NCBI RefSeq assembly: GCF_013401995.1 | Contig: NZ_JACBJI010000006.1 | Span: forward strand, 62,001 to 126,000 | DNA from: Flavobacterium agri | GTDB lineage: Bacteria; Bacteroidota; Bacteroidia; Flavobacteriales; Flavobacteriaceae | Direction of reading: 5' to 3' | Length of the DNA: 64,000 nt | In this document: positions 16,750 through 25,850 of the stretch, piece by piece | Position numbering within the stretch: position 1 is the first letter of the stretch | How the letters are laid out: every line of letters starts with the position of its first letter | Translations under genes and position numbers: made by a program | The notes under the pieces: generated by a model | Seen by the model: the letters and a program-made list of their open reading frames with translations, nothing else | Told to the model about the DNA's origin: nothing | The model's database searches: none

Positions 16750-17508
16750 TCACCATGGGATTTCCCCGGTTTCGGGGTTGTTGTCTTCGCAGAAGAACTT
16801 TCCCGTGGGACCGTCGTTGCCGATAAGCGTGTATTTGAGGATTTGCTGCGCCGCAGTCTCTACGGTGCTCGTGCCCAAATGATGATTGAAGTCTGTGGCA
16901 GTGGATGGCGGGCTGACGGCATTTACCTTGAAATTCGTATCGCGCAACTCGAAAGCCAACGCGATCGTGTACATGTTCAGCGCTGCTTTGGACGATTGGT
17001 AGACCGCGCCCTTATGCTGGTAATATTTGTACGTCGGGTCGCTGTGCAGCGTCAACGAACCCTGGCTCGAACTGACGTTCACGATGCGTGGTTCGGACGA
17101 GGGCCGCATCAGGTCGACGAACGTCTGGGTGACGCGGATGACGCCGAAGACGTTCACCTCATACACTTCCTTGAACTTGTCGACCCCGGTACCCAAGGCC
17201 GTGTGCATGACGGGCCTGTCTCCGAAGAACTCGATGCCATTTATGCCGGCGTTGTTGATCAGGATGTCGAGCACTTGTGTTTTACTGCCGATTTCGAGGC
17301 GGGCGGCATCGACCGATCGCTGGTCGGTTACGTCCAACTGCACAACTTGTACATTCCCGAGCCCTTCGTCTTTCAAGCGCCGCACCGCCTCTCTGCCCTT
17401 CTGTACATCCCGGCTGCCGATGAAGACATACCATCCTTTTCTCGCCAACTGCCTGGACAGTTCTAAGCCGATGCCTTTGTTGGCACCGGTAATCAATACG
17501 GTTTTCAT
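16750..17508 (-). CDS. SDR family oxidoreductase, carbonyl-reductase-like
   Basis: A 252-residue SDR with cofactor loop TGANKGIG at residues 6-13, LDVTD, NNAGING, catalytic Ser in IVNVSSSQGS and YQSSK as the Tyr/Lys pair. The GANKGIGLE start and insert before YQSSK resemble monomeric carbonyl-reductase-like SDRs. Start ATG 17508 follows from the MKTVLITGA opening. A 21-bp-spaced direct repeat (TAACCGGAT, TAACGGAAT) lies 55-84 bases upstream. The downstream AraC gene follows by 27 bases, so the two may be co-transcribed. Confidence 0.92.
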   Translation of the reverse strand: MKTVLITGANKGIGLELSRQLARKGWYVFIGSRDVQKGREAVRRLKDEGLGNVQVVQLDVTDQRSVDAARLEIGSKTQVLDILINNAGINGIEFFGDRPVMHTALGTGVDKFKEVYEVNVFGVIRVTQTFVDLMRPSSEPRIVNVSSSQGSLTLHSDPTYKYYQHKGAVYQSSKAALNMYTIALAFELRDTNFKVNAVSPPSTATDFNHHLGTSTVETAAQQILKYTLIGNDGPTGKFFCEDNNPETGEIPW

Positions 17509-17562
17509 TTCTGGCTTTTTAAAGTTGAAATGCAAAGGTTGGGAAGAATGGGGAGTCGGGTG

Positions 17563-17592
17563 TAACCGGATTGGCGGATTTCGTAACGGAAT
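17563..17592 (+). promoter_or_regulatory. 21-bp-spaced direct repeat, probable AraC site
   Basis: TAACCGGAT (17563-17571) and TAACGGAAT (17584-17592) are direct repeats 21 bases apart, upstream of the SDR start at 17508. They share the pattern TARCCGRAW with the pair at 15736-15765. Confidence 0.55.
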
Positions 17593-17652
17593 CGAGGATC
17601 GTCGGGCGATTTACCTGAAGTGGCGATTACGCTACCCAAAAAATTCACAGCG

Positions 17653-18054
17653 TCACGCCATCTCATGCCTCGAAGCCTCGCCGTCGGAAAAATTCGAAAA
17701 CAGCATGGAAGCGAACACCGCCGGGTCGTGGGGCTTGGTGAGGTAGCGCACCCTGTACTTGTCAAGCAATTCCCTAAAAAACAACGGCACTTCGGTTCCG
17801 GAAAGTACCATTATCGGTACCTCGGTCAGATCGAGGTGTTGGGATACCTGCTGCAAAAAGTGTGTGGCGGCCATACCGGGCACCCAAAAATCCATCACGA
17901 TGACATCGGGACGCCCGCCATGCGCGATGGCCGTGACAGCTTCGTGGAAAGACCGGAACTGGCTTACCTGCAAATGGGGCATCGCGTTCAAGGCTTCGGA
18001 GAAAAACATCAAATCGTCGTCGTCGTCGTCGATGTGGAAAACGATCTTGTGCAT
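17653..18054 (-). CDS. Single-domain response regulator (REC only)
   Basis: A 133-residue receiver domain without an output domain. The acidic pocket is within IDDDDDDLMFF near residue 9, the phospho-acceptor Asp is in VIVMDFWVPG, the conserved Thr/Ser in IMVLSGTE and Lys in YLTKPHDP. Such stand-alone receivers act in phosphorelays or through protein contact. ATG 18054 starts the domain directly. No kinase is adjacent, so the partner is unknown. Confidence 0.88.
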   Translation of the reverse strand: MHKIVFHIDDDDDDLMFFSEALNAMPHLQVSQFRSFHEAVTAIAHGGRPDVIVMDFWVPGMAATHFLQQVSQHLDLTEVPIMVLSGTEVPLFFRELLDKYRVRYLTKPHDPAVFASMLFSNFSDGEASRHEMA

Positions 18055-18230
18055 AGTAATTGGAAATTGAGTGAGATAAATGTAACGGATGTACACAAAA
18101 AAAGGTGTTGAACAAATTTTAAAAATTTTATAATTCAGACAACGGCTTGATTGGGGCATCCGATTCGCGCATTCGTCTCACATCATAGCGTATCGCTTTG
18201 CTTACCTGGTTTTTGTATAAAACTTCTCGA

Positions 18231-19235
18231 TCACGGATTTCCTGAACCTCCGCTGGCACCATAAATCTGGCCCGTGGCATAGCTGGCATCGTGTGCGGCG
18301 AGCTGGACATAAATCGAGGCCAATTCGACGGGTTGCCCGGGACGCCCCATAGGCGTCTGACCGCCGAACTGCTTGAGCTTTTCCATAGTCGCGCCGCCAC
18401 TTACCTGCAAAGGCGTCCAGATCGGACCCGGTGCTACACCGTTCACACGTATGCCTTTAGGTCCGAGCTGTTTGGCCAATGACTTCACCGAATTCATATT
18501 GGCCGCCTTGGTTTGCGCATAATCGTGGAGCTCGGCCGAAGGATCGTATGCCTGTTCCGACGTGGTGACGATGATAGCCGCACCGGGTCGCAAGTTGGGT
18601 AAGGCTGCCTTCGTTATCCAGAACGGCGCGTATACGTTCGTCTTCATGGTGGCATCGAAGTCTTCCGATGAAATGTCGAGTATCGAAGCACGTGTTTGCT
18701 GGCGCGCGGCGTTATTCACCAAAATATCGAGTCCGTCGAGCCCTTTCACGGCTTCCTCTACCAAATGCTTGCAAAATGTTTCGTCACGAAGATCTCCGGG
18801 AATGGCGATCGCTTTACGACCTTCGGCTTTTATAAGCCGGACCACTTCGCGCGCATCTTCTTCCTCCGAAGGATAATAATTGATCGCGACATCCGCTCCT
18901 TCTCTTGCAAAGGCGATGGCGGCGGCCCGACCCATTCCCGAATCGCCTCCAGTAATCAGTGCTTTCCGGCCTTTGAGCCTTCCGGAGCCTTTGTAGCTTT
19001 TCTCTCCGTGATCGGGGCGGGGTTCCATTTTGGTGGCCAATCCCGGCCAGGGCTGTGACTGTTCCTTGAAGGGCGGTTTGGGGTATTTGGCCGTGGGATC
19101 GTCCGGCAAGATTGGCCCATAATCATCGTTCTCATGCAAATTGGCGGCGGCTGCCGGATTGGTAAGTGTGGTCGCCAAGATGGCGCCCATGCCGGCGATC
19201 GCATCCCTTCGGGTCATCGTATCGGTGTTCTTCAT
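18231..19235 (-). CDS. Exported (Tat-type) SDR oxidoreductase, YhdF/YdaD-like
   Basis: A 334-residue SDR with an N-terminal twin-arginine-like leader (TMTRRDAIAGMGAILATTLTN) and a ~60-residue linker with the PF-K-QSQPWPG signature. The Rossmann domain has GGDSGMG, DLRDETF, NNAARQQ, catalytic Ser in TTSEQAY and YAQTK, and ends GQIYGASGGSGNP. This is the general-stress SDR group (YhdF, YdaD), here with a Tat signal. It may act in the periplasm on a small alcohol or aldehyde; the substrate is unknown. Confidence 0.9.
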   Translation of the reverse strand: MKNTDTMTRRDAIAGMGAILATTLTNPAAAANLHENDDYGPILPDDPTAKYPKPPFKEQSQPWPGLATKMEPRPDHGEKSYKGSGRLKGRKALITGGDSGMGRAAAIAFAREGADVAINYYPSEEEDAREVVRLIKAEGRKAIAIPGDLRDETFCKHLVEEAVKGLDGLDILVNNAARQQTRASILDISSEDFDATMKTNVYAPFWITKAALPNLRPGAAIIVTTSEQAYDPSAELHDYAQTKAANMNSVKSLAKQLGPKGIRVNGVAPGPIWTPLQVSGGATMEKLKQFGGQTPMGRPGQPVELASIYVQLAAHDASYATGQIYGASGGSGNP

Positions 19236-19346
19236 AATTCGGATTTTTGGATTCGAACCTAAATTAGTATCCGGAACTTTGGAAACCTTTACATCAGGAT
19301 ATGGATATGTGGCATGGTTGTACTGTGTAACGGTGTGTCCATAGGC

Positions 19347-19526
19347 TTATTCTCTTTGTTTTTTATCCTTGAAATATTCGCGTGCTTTCTTAAGGCCGGT
19401 GGCGATGGCGATGCCTTCTTCGGTTCCATCTTCCAACAATGCGTTCGCGATTTCTACCGCTTTCTCGCGTAGTGCTTCAGGCTGGTTTTTGTATGAAGGG
19501 GGATAATCCCCGTTGTACCATGGCAT
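19347..19526 (-). CDS. Small conserved soluble protein, 59 aa
   Basis: A 59-residue protein beginning MPWYNGDYPPSYKNQPEALR and ending KKAREYFKDKKQRE. The composition, the P-x-W-Y-x-x-x-YP-PSxKN start and the helical REKAVEIANALLEDG(T)EEG middle match small stress-associated proteins (YdaT/DUF2188-adjacent type) often found beside YhdF-like SDRs. It lies about 110 bases from that SDR in the same direction. It contains no membrane segment. Confidence 0.75.
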   Translation of the reverse strand: MPWYNGDYPPSYKNQPEALREKAVEIANALLEDGTEEGIAIATGLKKAREYFKDKKQRE

Positions 19527-19751
19527 ATCTTATCGGATTAAATATTCAACTTATCCTAAGGTAAAGCGATCGGGACTTTCCCGATTTATGGCGTACGGGA
19601 ATAATGGGGCTTGTGCGAGTAGTTGCGCTGTACGACCCTGTTATTTTCGGGCGCAGCATAGACCGCCTGCCTTCTTCTTCTCTGCCCAACCTCCATCCCT
19701 ACCCATTTTTCACTAACTTCGCCTATACAGAAAAATCCCACAACGAATCGA

Positions 19752-20144
19752 ATGTCCATAAAAAAAGCAACGCGAATCTTAATAGCACTTTTACTGCTGA
19801 CCTGTGTCGTGCTCGTACTTTACGTAAAGTCTTTTAAAGACGTCGAACGCGTCTGTGCCGATAAAAAACAAACCGAAATATACCTATTGAATTACGTCAC
19901 GAAATCAAATTTGAAACACATCGTATACGAACACAACAAAAATTTCAAATTGGAATCCGACGAAATAAGCCGGGTGTATCTGCTTTCCCCGATCCTCAAA
20001 ATCCCCGATCCGATTTTTGGCGACGAGTACACGTATAAACCCGACGGGTGCGACCAAATCGACAACATGGACATCTATTGCGAAGTCCGTTACAGCAAAA
20101 TGAAAAACGGCAAAACGGATGTTTGGTATAATTTCATGGAATGA
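19752..20144 (+). CDS. Membrane-anchored protein of unknown function
   Basis: A 130-residue protein with one N-terminal hydrophobic segment (ILIALLLLTCVVLVLYV) and a ~100-residue, presumably periplasmic, domain with three cysteines (VCADKK, DGCDQ, IYCEV). No family recognised. TAACTTCG, close to the TAnnTTTG promoter element, lies about 40 bases upstream. First of four rightward small genes at 19.7-21.3 kb. Confidence 0.7.
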   Translation: MSIKKATRILIALLLLTCVVLVLYVKSFKDVERVCADKKQTEIYLLNYVTKSNLKHIVYEHNKNFKLESDEISRVYLLSPILKIPDPIFGDEYTYKPDGCDQIDNMDIYCEVRYSKMKNGKTDVWYNFME

Positions 20145-20190
20145 CTTCAAAAGCCTAACTTTCGAACACAACACAAAAGATATTTCACAC

Positions 20191-20439
20191 ATGGAACAAA
20201 AAGAACTGGCGGCATTCACGAACGAAGAATTGCTGCAGGAAGCGAAAAAGGTCAAATCGACCAATATTTACGACGCGGTGATCATCGGTTCCCTGATCGG
20301 GATCGCACTTTATAGTACGATCAGAAACGGTTTCGGGCTTCTTACTTTTCTTCCGTTGGTCTATTTGCCGATAGCAGCCAGAAACAGAGCCAAGAAACAA
20401 GAGGTGGAAAGCCTGCTCAAAGAAAGGGATTTGAAATAG
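20191..20439 (+). CDS. Small membrane protein of unknown function
   Basis: An 82-residue protein: an acidic, helical N-terminus (ELAAFTNEELLQEAKKVKS), two hydrophobic stretches (IYDAVIIGSLIGIALYS, FGLLTFLPLVYLPIAA) and a charged C-terminus (NRAKKQEVESLLKERDLK). ATG 20191 was chosen; an upstream in-frame ATG would overlap the preceding gene. No known function. Confidence 0.65.
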   Translation: MEQKELAAFTNEELLQEAKKVKSTNIYDAVIIGSLIGIALYSTIRNGFGLLTFLPLVYLPIAARNRAKKQEVESLLKERDLK

Positions 20440-20466
20440 TATCCGACACAAACATAAAAACTACAG

Positions 20467-20994
20467 ATGCAGCCAAAATTCAAATTGATTATCGCGTTTG
20501 TAATCATCCTGTGCGTCTGTTCGGTGCTTTTGCTGTTCTATCCGCTGCAATTCGACCTGTACGAGCAAGCGAAGGCCAAAAAAATGGTCGACCTAGTGGT
20601 CGTGCCGATTTTTGCGTTTTTTTTGATACGATACGTCGTGCGTAAAATCAAACAAGGCGGTGTCGATCGGAGAATATTCCCAAAAGAAATTTTGCTCGCG
20701 ATTTTCATTTTCGCGGCACTTCACTTTTTGATCATCCGATCCGTGGCCTCTTGCGGGTTACTGTTCGTCAATTGTTCTTTCCCGCCGGATACGCAAGAGA
20801 TGAACGGCGTCGTTACCGAAGTCGTCAATGCCGACAAAGTGGGTAAAATGCTTCCCATATACACACTATCCGTTAATGAAAACGCAGAGGAATTCGTTTT
20901 CGAATCGAACAAAAAAACCGTCGGGACTTTTTCGGTGAACGATTCGGTGAAAATCGAAATGAAAAAAGGAATCCTCGGTCTTTTGTACAAATAA
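20467..20994 (+). CDS. Three-helix membrane protein with a periplasmic domain, unknown function
   Basis: A 175-residue protein with hydrophobic segments LIIAFVIILCVCSVLLLFYP, MVDLVVVPIFAFFLIRYVV and EILLAIFIFAALHFLII, then a ~75-residue soluble C-terminal part (VNADKVGKMLPIYTLSV ... GTFSVNDSVKIEMKK) that looks like a small beta barrel. No family recognised. Sits 27 bases after the preceding small gene, so they are probably co-transcribed. Confidence 0.65.
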   Translation: MQPKFKLIIAFVIILCVCSVLLLFYPLQFDLYEQAKAKKMVDLVVVPIFAFFLIRYVVRKIKQGGVDRRIFPKEILLAIFIFAALHFLIIRSVASCGLLFVNCSFPPDTQEMNGVVTEVVNADKVGKMLPIYTLSVNENAEEFVFESNKKTVGTFSVNDSVKIEMKKGILGLLYK

Positions 20995-21019
20995 TCGCCG
21001 TTTCGGTAGCATCCCAAAA

Positions 21020-21328
21020 ATGAAAAAGTACTCGGTCGCATCGATCATCCTAAGCTTGATTTGCATCGGCGCGACCCTATTCCAAAATTTCAGGCTTTTG
21101 CGCATGTACGGGCAAGCACGCGGAAAAGATAAAGCCTTGTTCGGAATCACCGAAATAAAAGAACTCGACATAAAGCTTTACATCGGATTCGGGATCGTCT
21201 TGGGATTGACCCTGGCCTTGGTCGCCGTCCGCAAAAAAGAAAACAGGACGCTTTCGTATATAGCCGTCTTGTTTGCCTTGCTTTCTTCACTATTGCTGTT
21301 CGTGCGATTGTGGACCTATTGGGTTTAA
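21020..21328 (+). CDS. Three-helix membrane protein of unknown function
   Basis: A 102-residue protein with three hydrophobic segments (SIILSLICIGATLFQN, LYIGFGIVLGLTLALVAV and YIAVLFALLSSLLLFVRLW) and short basic loops. It starts 25 bases after the previous gene. No family recognised; the likely location is the inner membrane. Confidence 0.65.
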   Translation: MKKYSVASIILSLICIGATLFQNFRLLRMYGQARGKDKALFGITEIKELDIKLYIGFGIVLGLTLALVAVRKKENRTLSYIAVLFALLSSLLLFVRLWTYWV

Positions 21329-21494
21329 CTCCTTAACAACCCTACATCGGATACCGTGAACCGGCCAAAACAGTCGCTTTCTAAAAATTCTTCGCACTAT
21401 ATCCTAAAACATTAAAAACGAAGCAAATAAACCTTATATTAGGCTTCGTAATTAACATTTCCTTCACTTAGTATTAACACAAACGTGATTTAGC

Positions 21495-24400
21495 ATGAAG
21501 AACTTTTACCTTAAAAGCTGCCTCCTACTTCTATCGTTTTGGGGTTTCTCGCAAAACGGCAACACCCAAAAAACCTACAGCCAAATCCCACCTGAATATC
21601 GGTCGCATCCGGAATTGGGCAAAACCACCCATTCTGCCGTCTTGCACGAAGTAGACTATGAGCTTGTACACGAAAGGACAAAGTTCTCGCGCACGTTCCT
21701 GAACACGAACAAAACCAAAACGACCGTGCAATCGTCTGCGCCTTTGCATTATCAGGACGGTTCGGGAATGTGGCACAGCATCATTTACAAACTGGGTAAA
21801 TCGGACAGCAAAATCATCTATCCTATCCAGAATTCGTTCTTTATGTTGACCGGCAACGGTATCAATTTGAAAGCCGACGGACATTTTGCCAATATTGAAA
21901 AGACCGATTTCCGTTTCGTGTCGGGCGATAATTCCGTGGTCAAATCAATCCGCAGCGGCAAACAACAGGCCGCCGTGAAAAGCGACAACGAAATTGCGTT
22001 CACCGATATTTCGGCGAATCTCGACAAGAACATCACGTTGTACAACCAAGCGGTCAAGTACGACTACCGCATAAAATCCGTCGATTTTTTACCCGCTCAA
22101 TTCGATCGCCTCATCGTCGAGGAAACGCTTACGCTTCCGAAAGGATTTTCAATGGCCGAAGACAAAAGCGCGAATCGCCTGATGATCGTCGATAGCGAAG
22201 GACGTGAAGCATTGGTCTTTCAACAGCCTGTGATTTCGGACAGCAAAGTTGCCGTGCGCAACCAACACCATCCGGTTTACGAAGCGAAGTATAATCTGGT
22301 GAAGCTCGACGGGCCGAAATATAAAATCCAGATCGAAATCGACGGTTCTTGGCTCAAATCGACCGACAGGGTTTATCCGATCAACATCGATCCTATCGTC
22401 ACCGTAACGAACAACGACGCGATCAATTCGTGCTTCCTTCCGACGTATCAGCAAGCGGCATTGCAGGTTAGCGTTCCCGCAGGTGAAACCGTGCTGTCTT
22501 CGAACATCAGTTACGATTTCGTGGCCGTGGCCGGATCTGGCGCATGGATGAGCGACCAACGCAGCTACATTTCAGGTCCTAACGGACAAACGCCGATCCA
22601 AAACGGAGTCGGCGGAACAGCCGGACTGCAAACCTATACCATCAACGACAGCCCGATCGGGAACGTCGTCTCTACGGGACAAATCAATTATACGTTCAAT
22701 TTCGGGCGGAATTGGGGCGGAAACGGTTGCAACGCGACCTATGATTTCGTGAGCAGACGCGAAATCGCCGTCACCTACGGAACGATCGAATTCGGCAACG
22801 GGCCTTTACTGATCAACGAATATTCGGCTTCGAACCGCAATTTCAACGACGGCTTCGGCCGAAACGAGGATTGGGTCGAACTGTACAACTCGAGTCCCGA
22901 TACGTATTTCAACTTGGCGGGTTATTACCTGAGCAACAACATCAACAACCCGACCAAGTGGCAGATCCAGGACGGCATCATCCCGCCGAACAGCCGCGTT
23001 TTGGTTTTTTGTTCGAACCGCAATATTTCTTCGGGAACGGTTTTGCATGCGAGTTTTGATCTGACGCAGACCGATCCCGACGAAATCGTGATTGCCGATC
23101 CTGGCGGAAACATCATCGAATCGGTCGAAATGTTCACGACCCAAACCAATCATTCGTACGGAAGGACGAGCGACGGAGCGTCCACTTGGAGCGTTTTCGC
23201 CACGCCGACTCCGGGCCAGCACAATACCAACGGTTCCTCGAATTATGCGACCAAACCGACTTTGAGCGTCGCTCCGGGAAAATATGCGGGGCCGATTTCA
23301 GTATCGCTCGCGTCTTCGGGCACGAACGAACAAATTCGATATACGACGAACGGTGCTACGCCGACCGCGACTTCGACACTTTACTCAGGTCCGGTTTCGA
23401 TTTCCCAAAATACCGTACTCAGGGCAAGGTCGTTCAGTACCGTTGCCGGAATTTTACCGGGATTCATCGAGACCAACACGTATTTCATCAACGACAATTC
23501 GACGATGCCCGTGGTTTCGTTGTCGGGCGATGCCGACTTGCTGCAATTGCTCAACGGCAACCAGATCGAGCCGACCGGATATTTCGAATATTTCGAGCCC
23601 GACGGCACGTTCATAGACGAGACCATGGGCGATTTCGACAAGCACGGAAACGATTCGTGGGCATATGACCAACGCGGCATCGACTTTATTGCGCGCGACG
23701 ACCACGGCTATAAAAGACGTCTGGAGCATCAATTCTTCAACACGACGGACCGCACGAATTACAGGAGATTGATTTTGAAAGCCGCCGGTAGCGACAATTA
23801 TCCGCACCAAAGCGGAGGCGCGCACATGAGGGATGTATTCGTACAGAAAGTCTCAGAAATGGCGGGATTGGAACTCGACGAAAGACGCAGCAATTTCGTG
23901 TCGCTCTTCGTCAACGGCCAATATTGGGGCGTGTACGACATGCGCGAAAAGGTCGACGACAACCAATACACCGATTATTATTACGGACAGGATTATATTT
24001 TCCGCGACAGCGACCAATACATCCAGTACATCAAAACCTGGGGTGCGACGAATCCTGAATTCGGAAACCAGCCCGCGATCGATGCCTGGGACGACCTGAT
24101 GGCGTTCGTGCAAAACAACGACATGGCGCTCGAAGCGAATTACGATTACGTCGACGGCCAGCTCAACATCGACAGCCTGATCGATTATTTCGTACTCAAT
24201 TCGTATATGGTCAACAAAGATTGGCTCAACTGGAATACGTCTTGGTGGCGCGGCCTTGATCCGTTGGGCGGCGCTTTGAAATGGCGTTATGCGCTTTGGG
24301 ATTGCGACGGCGTACTTGGCCACTACATCAATTACACCGGAATTCCCGACATCACCGCGAATGCCGATCCTTGCAACGTAGAAGAACTCGAAGTCGGCGT

Positions 24401-25754
24401 CGGCCATGCCCAAACCATCGAAAAACTGATCACCGAAAGCCCGATCGTACGCCAGCGCTATATTTCAAGATATGCCGATTTGCTCAACACCGGACTTTCG
24501 TGCGAGCAAGTGACGCAGGTGTTCGACAGCATCGTGGCAGTGATGACTCCCGAAATGCCGCGCCAAATCCAACGTTGGGGCGGAAGCATGGCGCAATGGC
24601 AAGCCAATGTGGAAGATGCGCGCGAGTTCCTGCTCACGCGTTGTTCCCAAACGATCGCGACGGGAATGCAGGATTGTTACGAGGTGACCGGCCCGTATGA
24701 GACGATTTTCCAGGTCGAACCTGTGAATTCGGGCAAAATACGCATGAATTCTGAATGGTTGGCGACGTATCCGTTTACGGCCCAGGTTTTCGGAAATCTC
24801 GACACGATGCTCAAAGCCGAGGCGCTCACGGGTTACCAATTCGACCATTGGGTCGTCGATGGAGCCACCATCGATCCCGATGACACAAGCATAGACATCA
24901 TCCTGCAGATTTCGCAGGCCACATCGGTCACGGCACATTTCACCGAAATCACGAGTGCCGAACAGGCGCTTTATTACTGGCATTTCAACACGCTCGAAAC
25001 CCCTACCGACGTAACGGTAATTCCTGCCGATTACAACCAGGTTGCGGGTGCCGTTCCTTTGATGACGTATACCGGAAGCGGTCCGCGCGACATCGATGCC
25101 AACAACAACGGCTCGATACTCAACATGCATTTCGACGAGACTTCGGGAAAATGCGCGCGTGTGAGAAACCCGTCGGACGGGCGATCGCTTGTGTTCGACT
25201 TACCGACCACGGGCTACCAAGCCATCAAATTCGCCTATGCCGTGCAACGTACGAATGAAGGTCAACTCATCAATAATTTGGCATATAGTATAGACGGTAC
25301 GAATTTCGTTCAGGCCGGATTGAGCCAGACATCGTTCAATGTGTCTACCGATTTCAGTCTCGTCAACATCGATTTCAGTTCGATCGCGGCCGTGAACAAC
25401 AATCCGAATTTCAAGATCAGGATTACGTTCGAAGGCAACATCACGGGCGATAACGGCAACAACCGATACGACAACGTCACGCTCAAAGGCGTGCAGCAAT
25501 TGGCCGTACCGACGCATCACGCGACGACGTATCAGGTTTTCCCGAATCCGTTTACGAATAATGTGCAGATCGTCGGAAATGAGCAGATGACCGAATTGTC
25601 GGTTTACGATATGGTCGGAAAGAAAATCTGGCATAAAAAGCACATAAACGCCAATACCGAAACGATAGACCTCGCGGCGTTGAACGCAGGCGTGTATCTG
25701 CTCAAAATCAAAACGGCCAAAGGTTTGACGACCCATAAACTGGTCAAACACTAA
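21495..25754 (+). CDS. Very large T9SS-secreted CotH-kinase-fold/lamin-tail protein
   Basis: A 1419-residue secreted protein. Order: signal peptide (LLLLSFWGFSQNG), a ~400-residue beta-rich N-terminal region, a lamin-tail domain near 430-520 (PLLINEYSASN, DWVELYN), a chitobiase/hexosaminidase C-terminal-type domain near 570-660 (IRYTTNGATPT), a CotH domain near 670-1000 (RGIDFIARDD, NYRRLILKAAGSDN, NGQYWGVYDMREKVDD, LWDCDGVLGHYI), a B-repeat-like segment (YQFDHWVVDGATID), a further beta module and a type A T9SS sorting tail (VFPNPFTNNV ... GVYLLKIK). Exported by T9SS and displayed or released. Confidence 0.9.
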   Translation: MKNFYLKSCLLLLSFWGFSQNGNTQKTYSQIPPEYRSHPELGKTTHSAVLHEVDYELVHERTKFSRTFLNTNKTKTTVQSSAPLHYQDGSGMWHSIIYKLGKSDSKIIYPIQNSFFMLTGNGINLKADGHFANIEKTDFRFVSGDNSVVKSIRSGKQQAAVKSDNEIAFTDISANLDKNITLYNQAVKYDYRIKSVDFLPAQFDRLIVEETLTLPKGFSMAEDKSANRLMIVDSEGREALVFQQPVISDSKVAVRNQHHPVYEAKYNLVKLDGPKYKIQIEIDGSWLKSTDRVYPINIDPIVTVTNNDAINSCFLPTYQQAALQVSVPAGETVLSSNISYDFVAVAGSGAWMSDQRSYISGPNGQTPIQNGVGGTAGLQTYTINDSPIGNVVSTGQINYTFNFGRNWGGNGCNATYDFVSRREIAVTYGTIEFGNGPLLINEYSASNRNFNDGFGRNEDWVELYNSSPDTYFNLAGYYLSNNINNPTKWQIQDGIIPPNSRVLVFCSNRNISSGTVLHASFDLTQTDPDEIVIADPGGNIIESVEMFTTQTNHSYGRTSDGASTWSVFATPTPGQHNTNGSSNYATKPTLSVAPGKYAGPISVSLASSGTNEQIRYTTNGATPTATSTLYSGPVSISQNTVLRARSFSTVAGILPGFIETNTYFINDNSTMPVVSLSGDADLLQLLNGNQIEPTGYFEYFEPDGTFIDETMGDFDKHGNDSWAYDQRGIDFIARDDHGYKRRLEHQFFNTTDRTNYRRLILKAAGSDNYPHQSGGAHMRDVFVQKVSEMAGLELDERRSNFVSLFVNGQYWGVYDMREKVDDNQYTDYYYGQDYIFRDSDQYIQYIKTWGATNPEFGNQPAIDAWDDLMAFVQNNDMALEANYDYVDGQLNIDSLIDYFVLNSYMVNKDWLNWNTSWWRGLDPLGGALKWRYALWDCDGVLGHYINYTGIPDITANADPCNVEELEVGVGHAQTIEKLITESPIVRQRYISRYADLLNTGLSCEQVTQVFDSIVAVMTPEMPRQIQRWGGSMAQWQANVEDAREFLLTRCSQTIATGMQDCYEVTGPYETIFQVEPVNSGKIRMNSEWLATYPFTAQVFGNLDTMLKAEALTGYQFDHWVVDGATIDPDDTSIDIILQISQATSVTAHFTEITSAEQALYYWHFNTLETPTDVTVIPADYNQVAGAVPLMTYTGSGPRDIDANNNGSILNMHFDETSGKCARVRNPSDGRSLVFDLPTTGYQAIKFAYAVQRTNEGQLINNLAYSIDGTNFVQAGLSQTSFNVSTDFSLVNIDFSSIAAVNNNPNFKIRITFEGNITGDNGNNRYDNVTLKGVQQLAVPTHHATTYQVFPNPFTNNVQIVGNEQMTELSVYDMVGKKIWHKKHINANTETIDLAALNAGVYLLKIKTAKGLTTHKLVKH

Positions 25755-25850
25755 ACTGGAATACTCGGGAAGGCGGCCAACAACCGCTTTCCCTTAAGTA
25801 AGCAATTCCGACATCCGGCGTAAAATCACAACCTTTGCAAAAACGACTCG

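Noticed and set aside
21418..21449. ACGAAGC/GCTTCGT inverted repeat before the CotH gene
   Set aside because: Seven-base arms with an 18-base loop and no T run; could be chance in an AT-rich region.
24465..25130. Leftward 221-codon open frame inside the CotH protein gene
   Set aside because: It lies wholly within a well-supported gene on the other strand; the codon bias of that gene leaves the antisense frames open.
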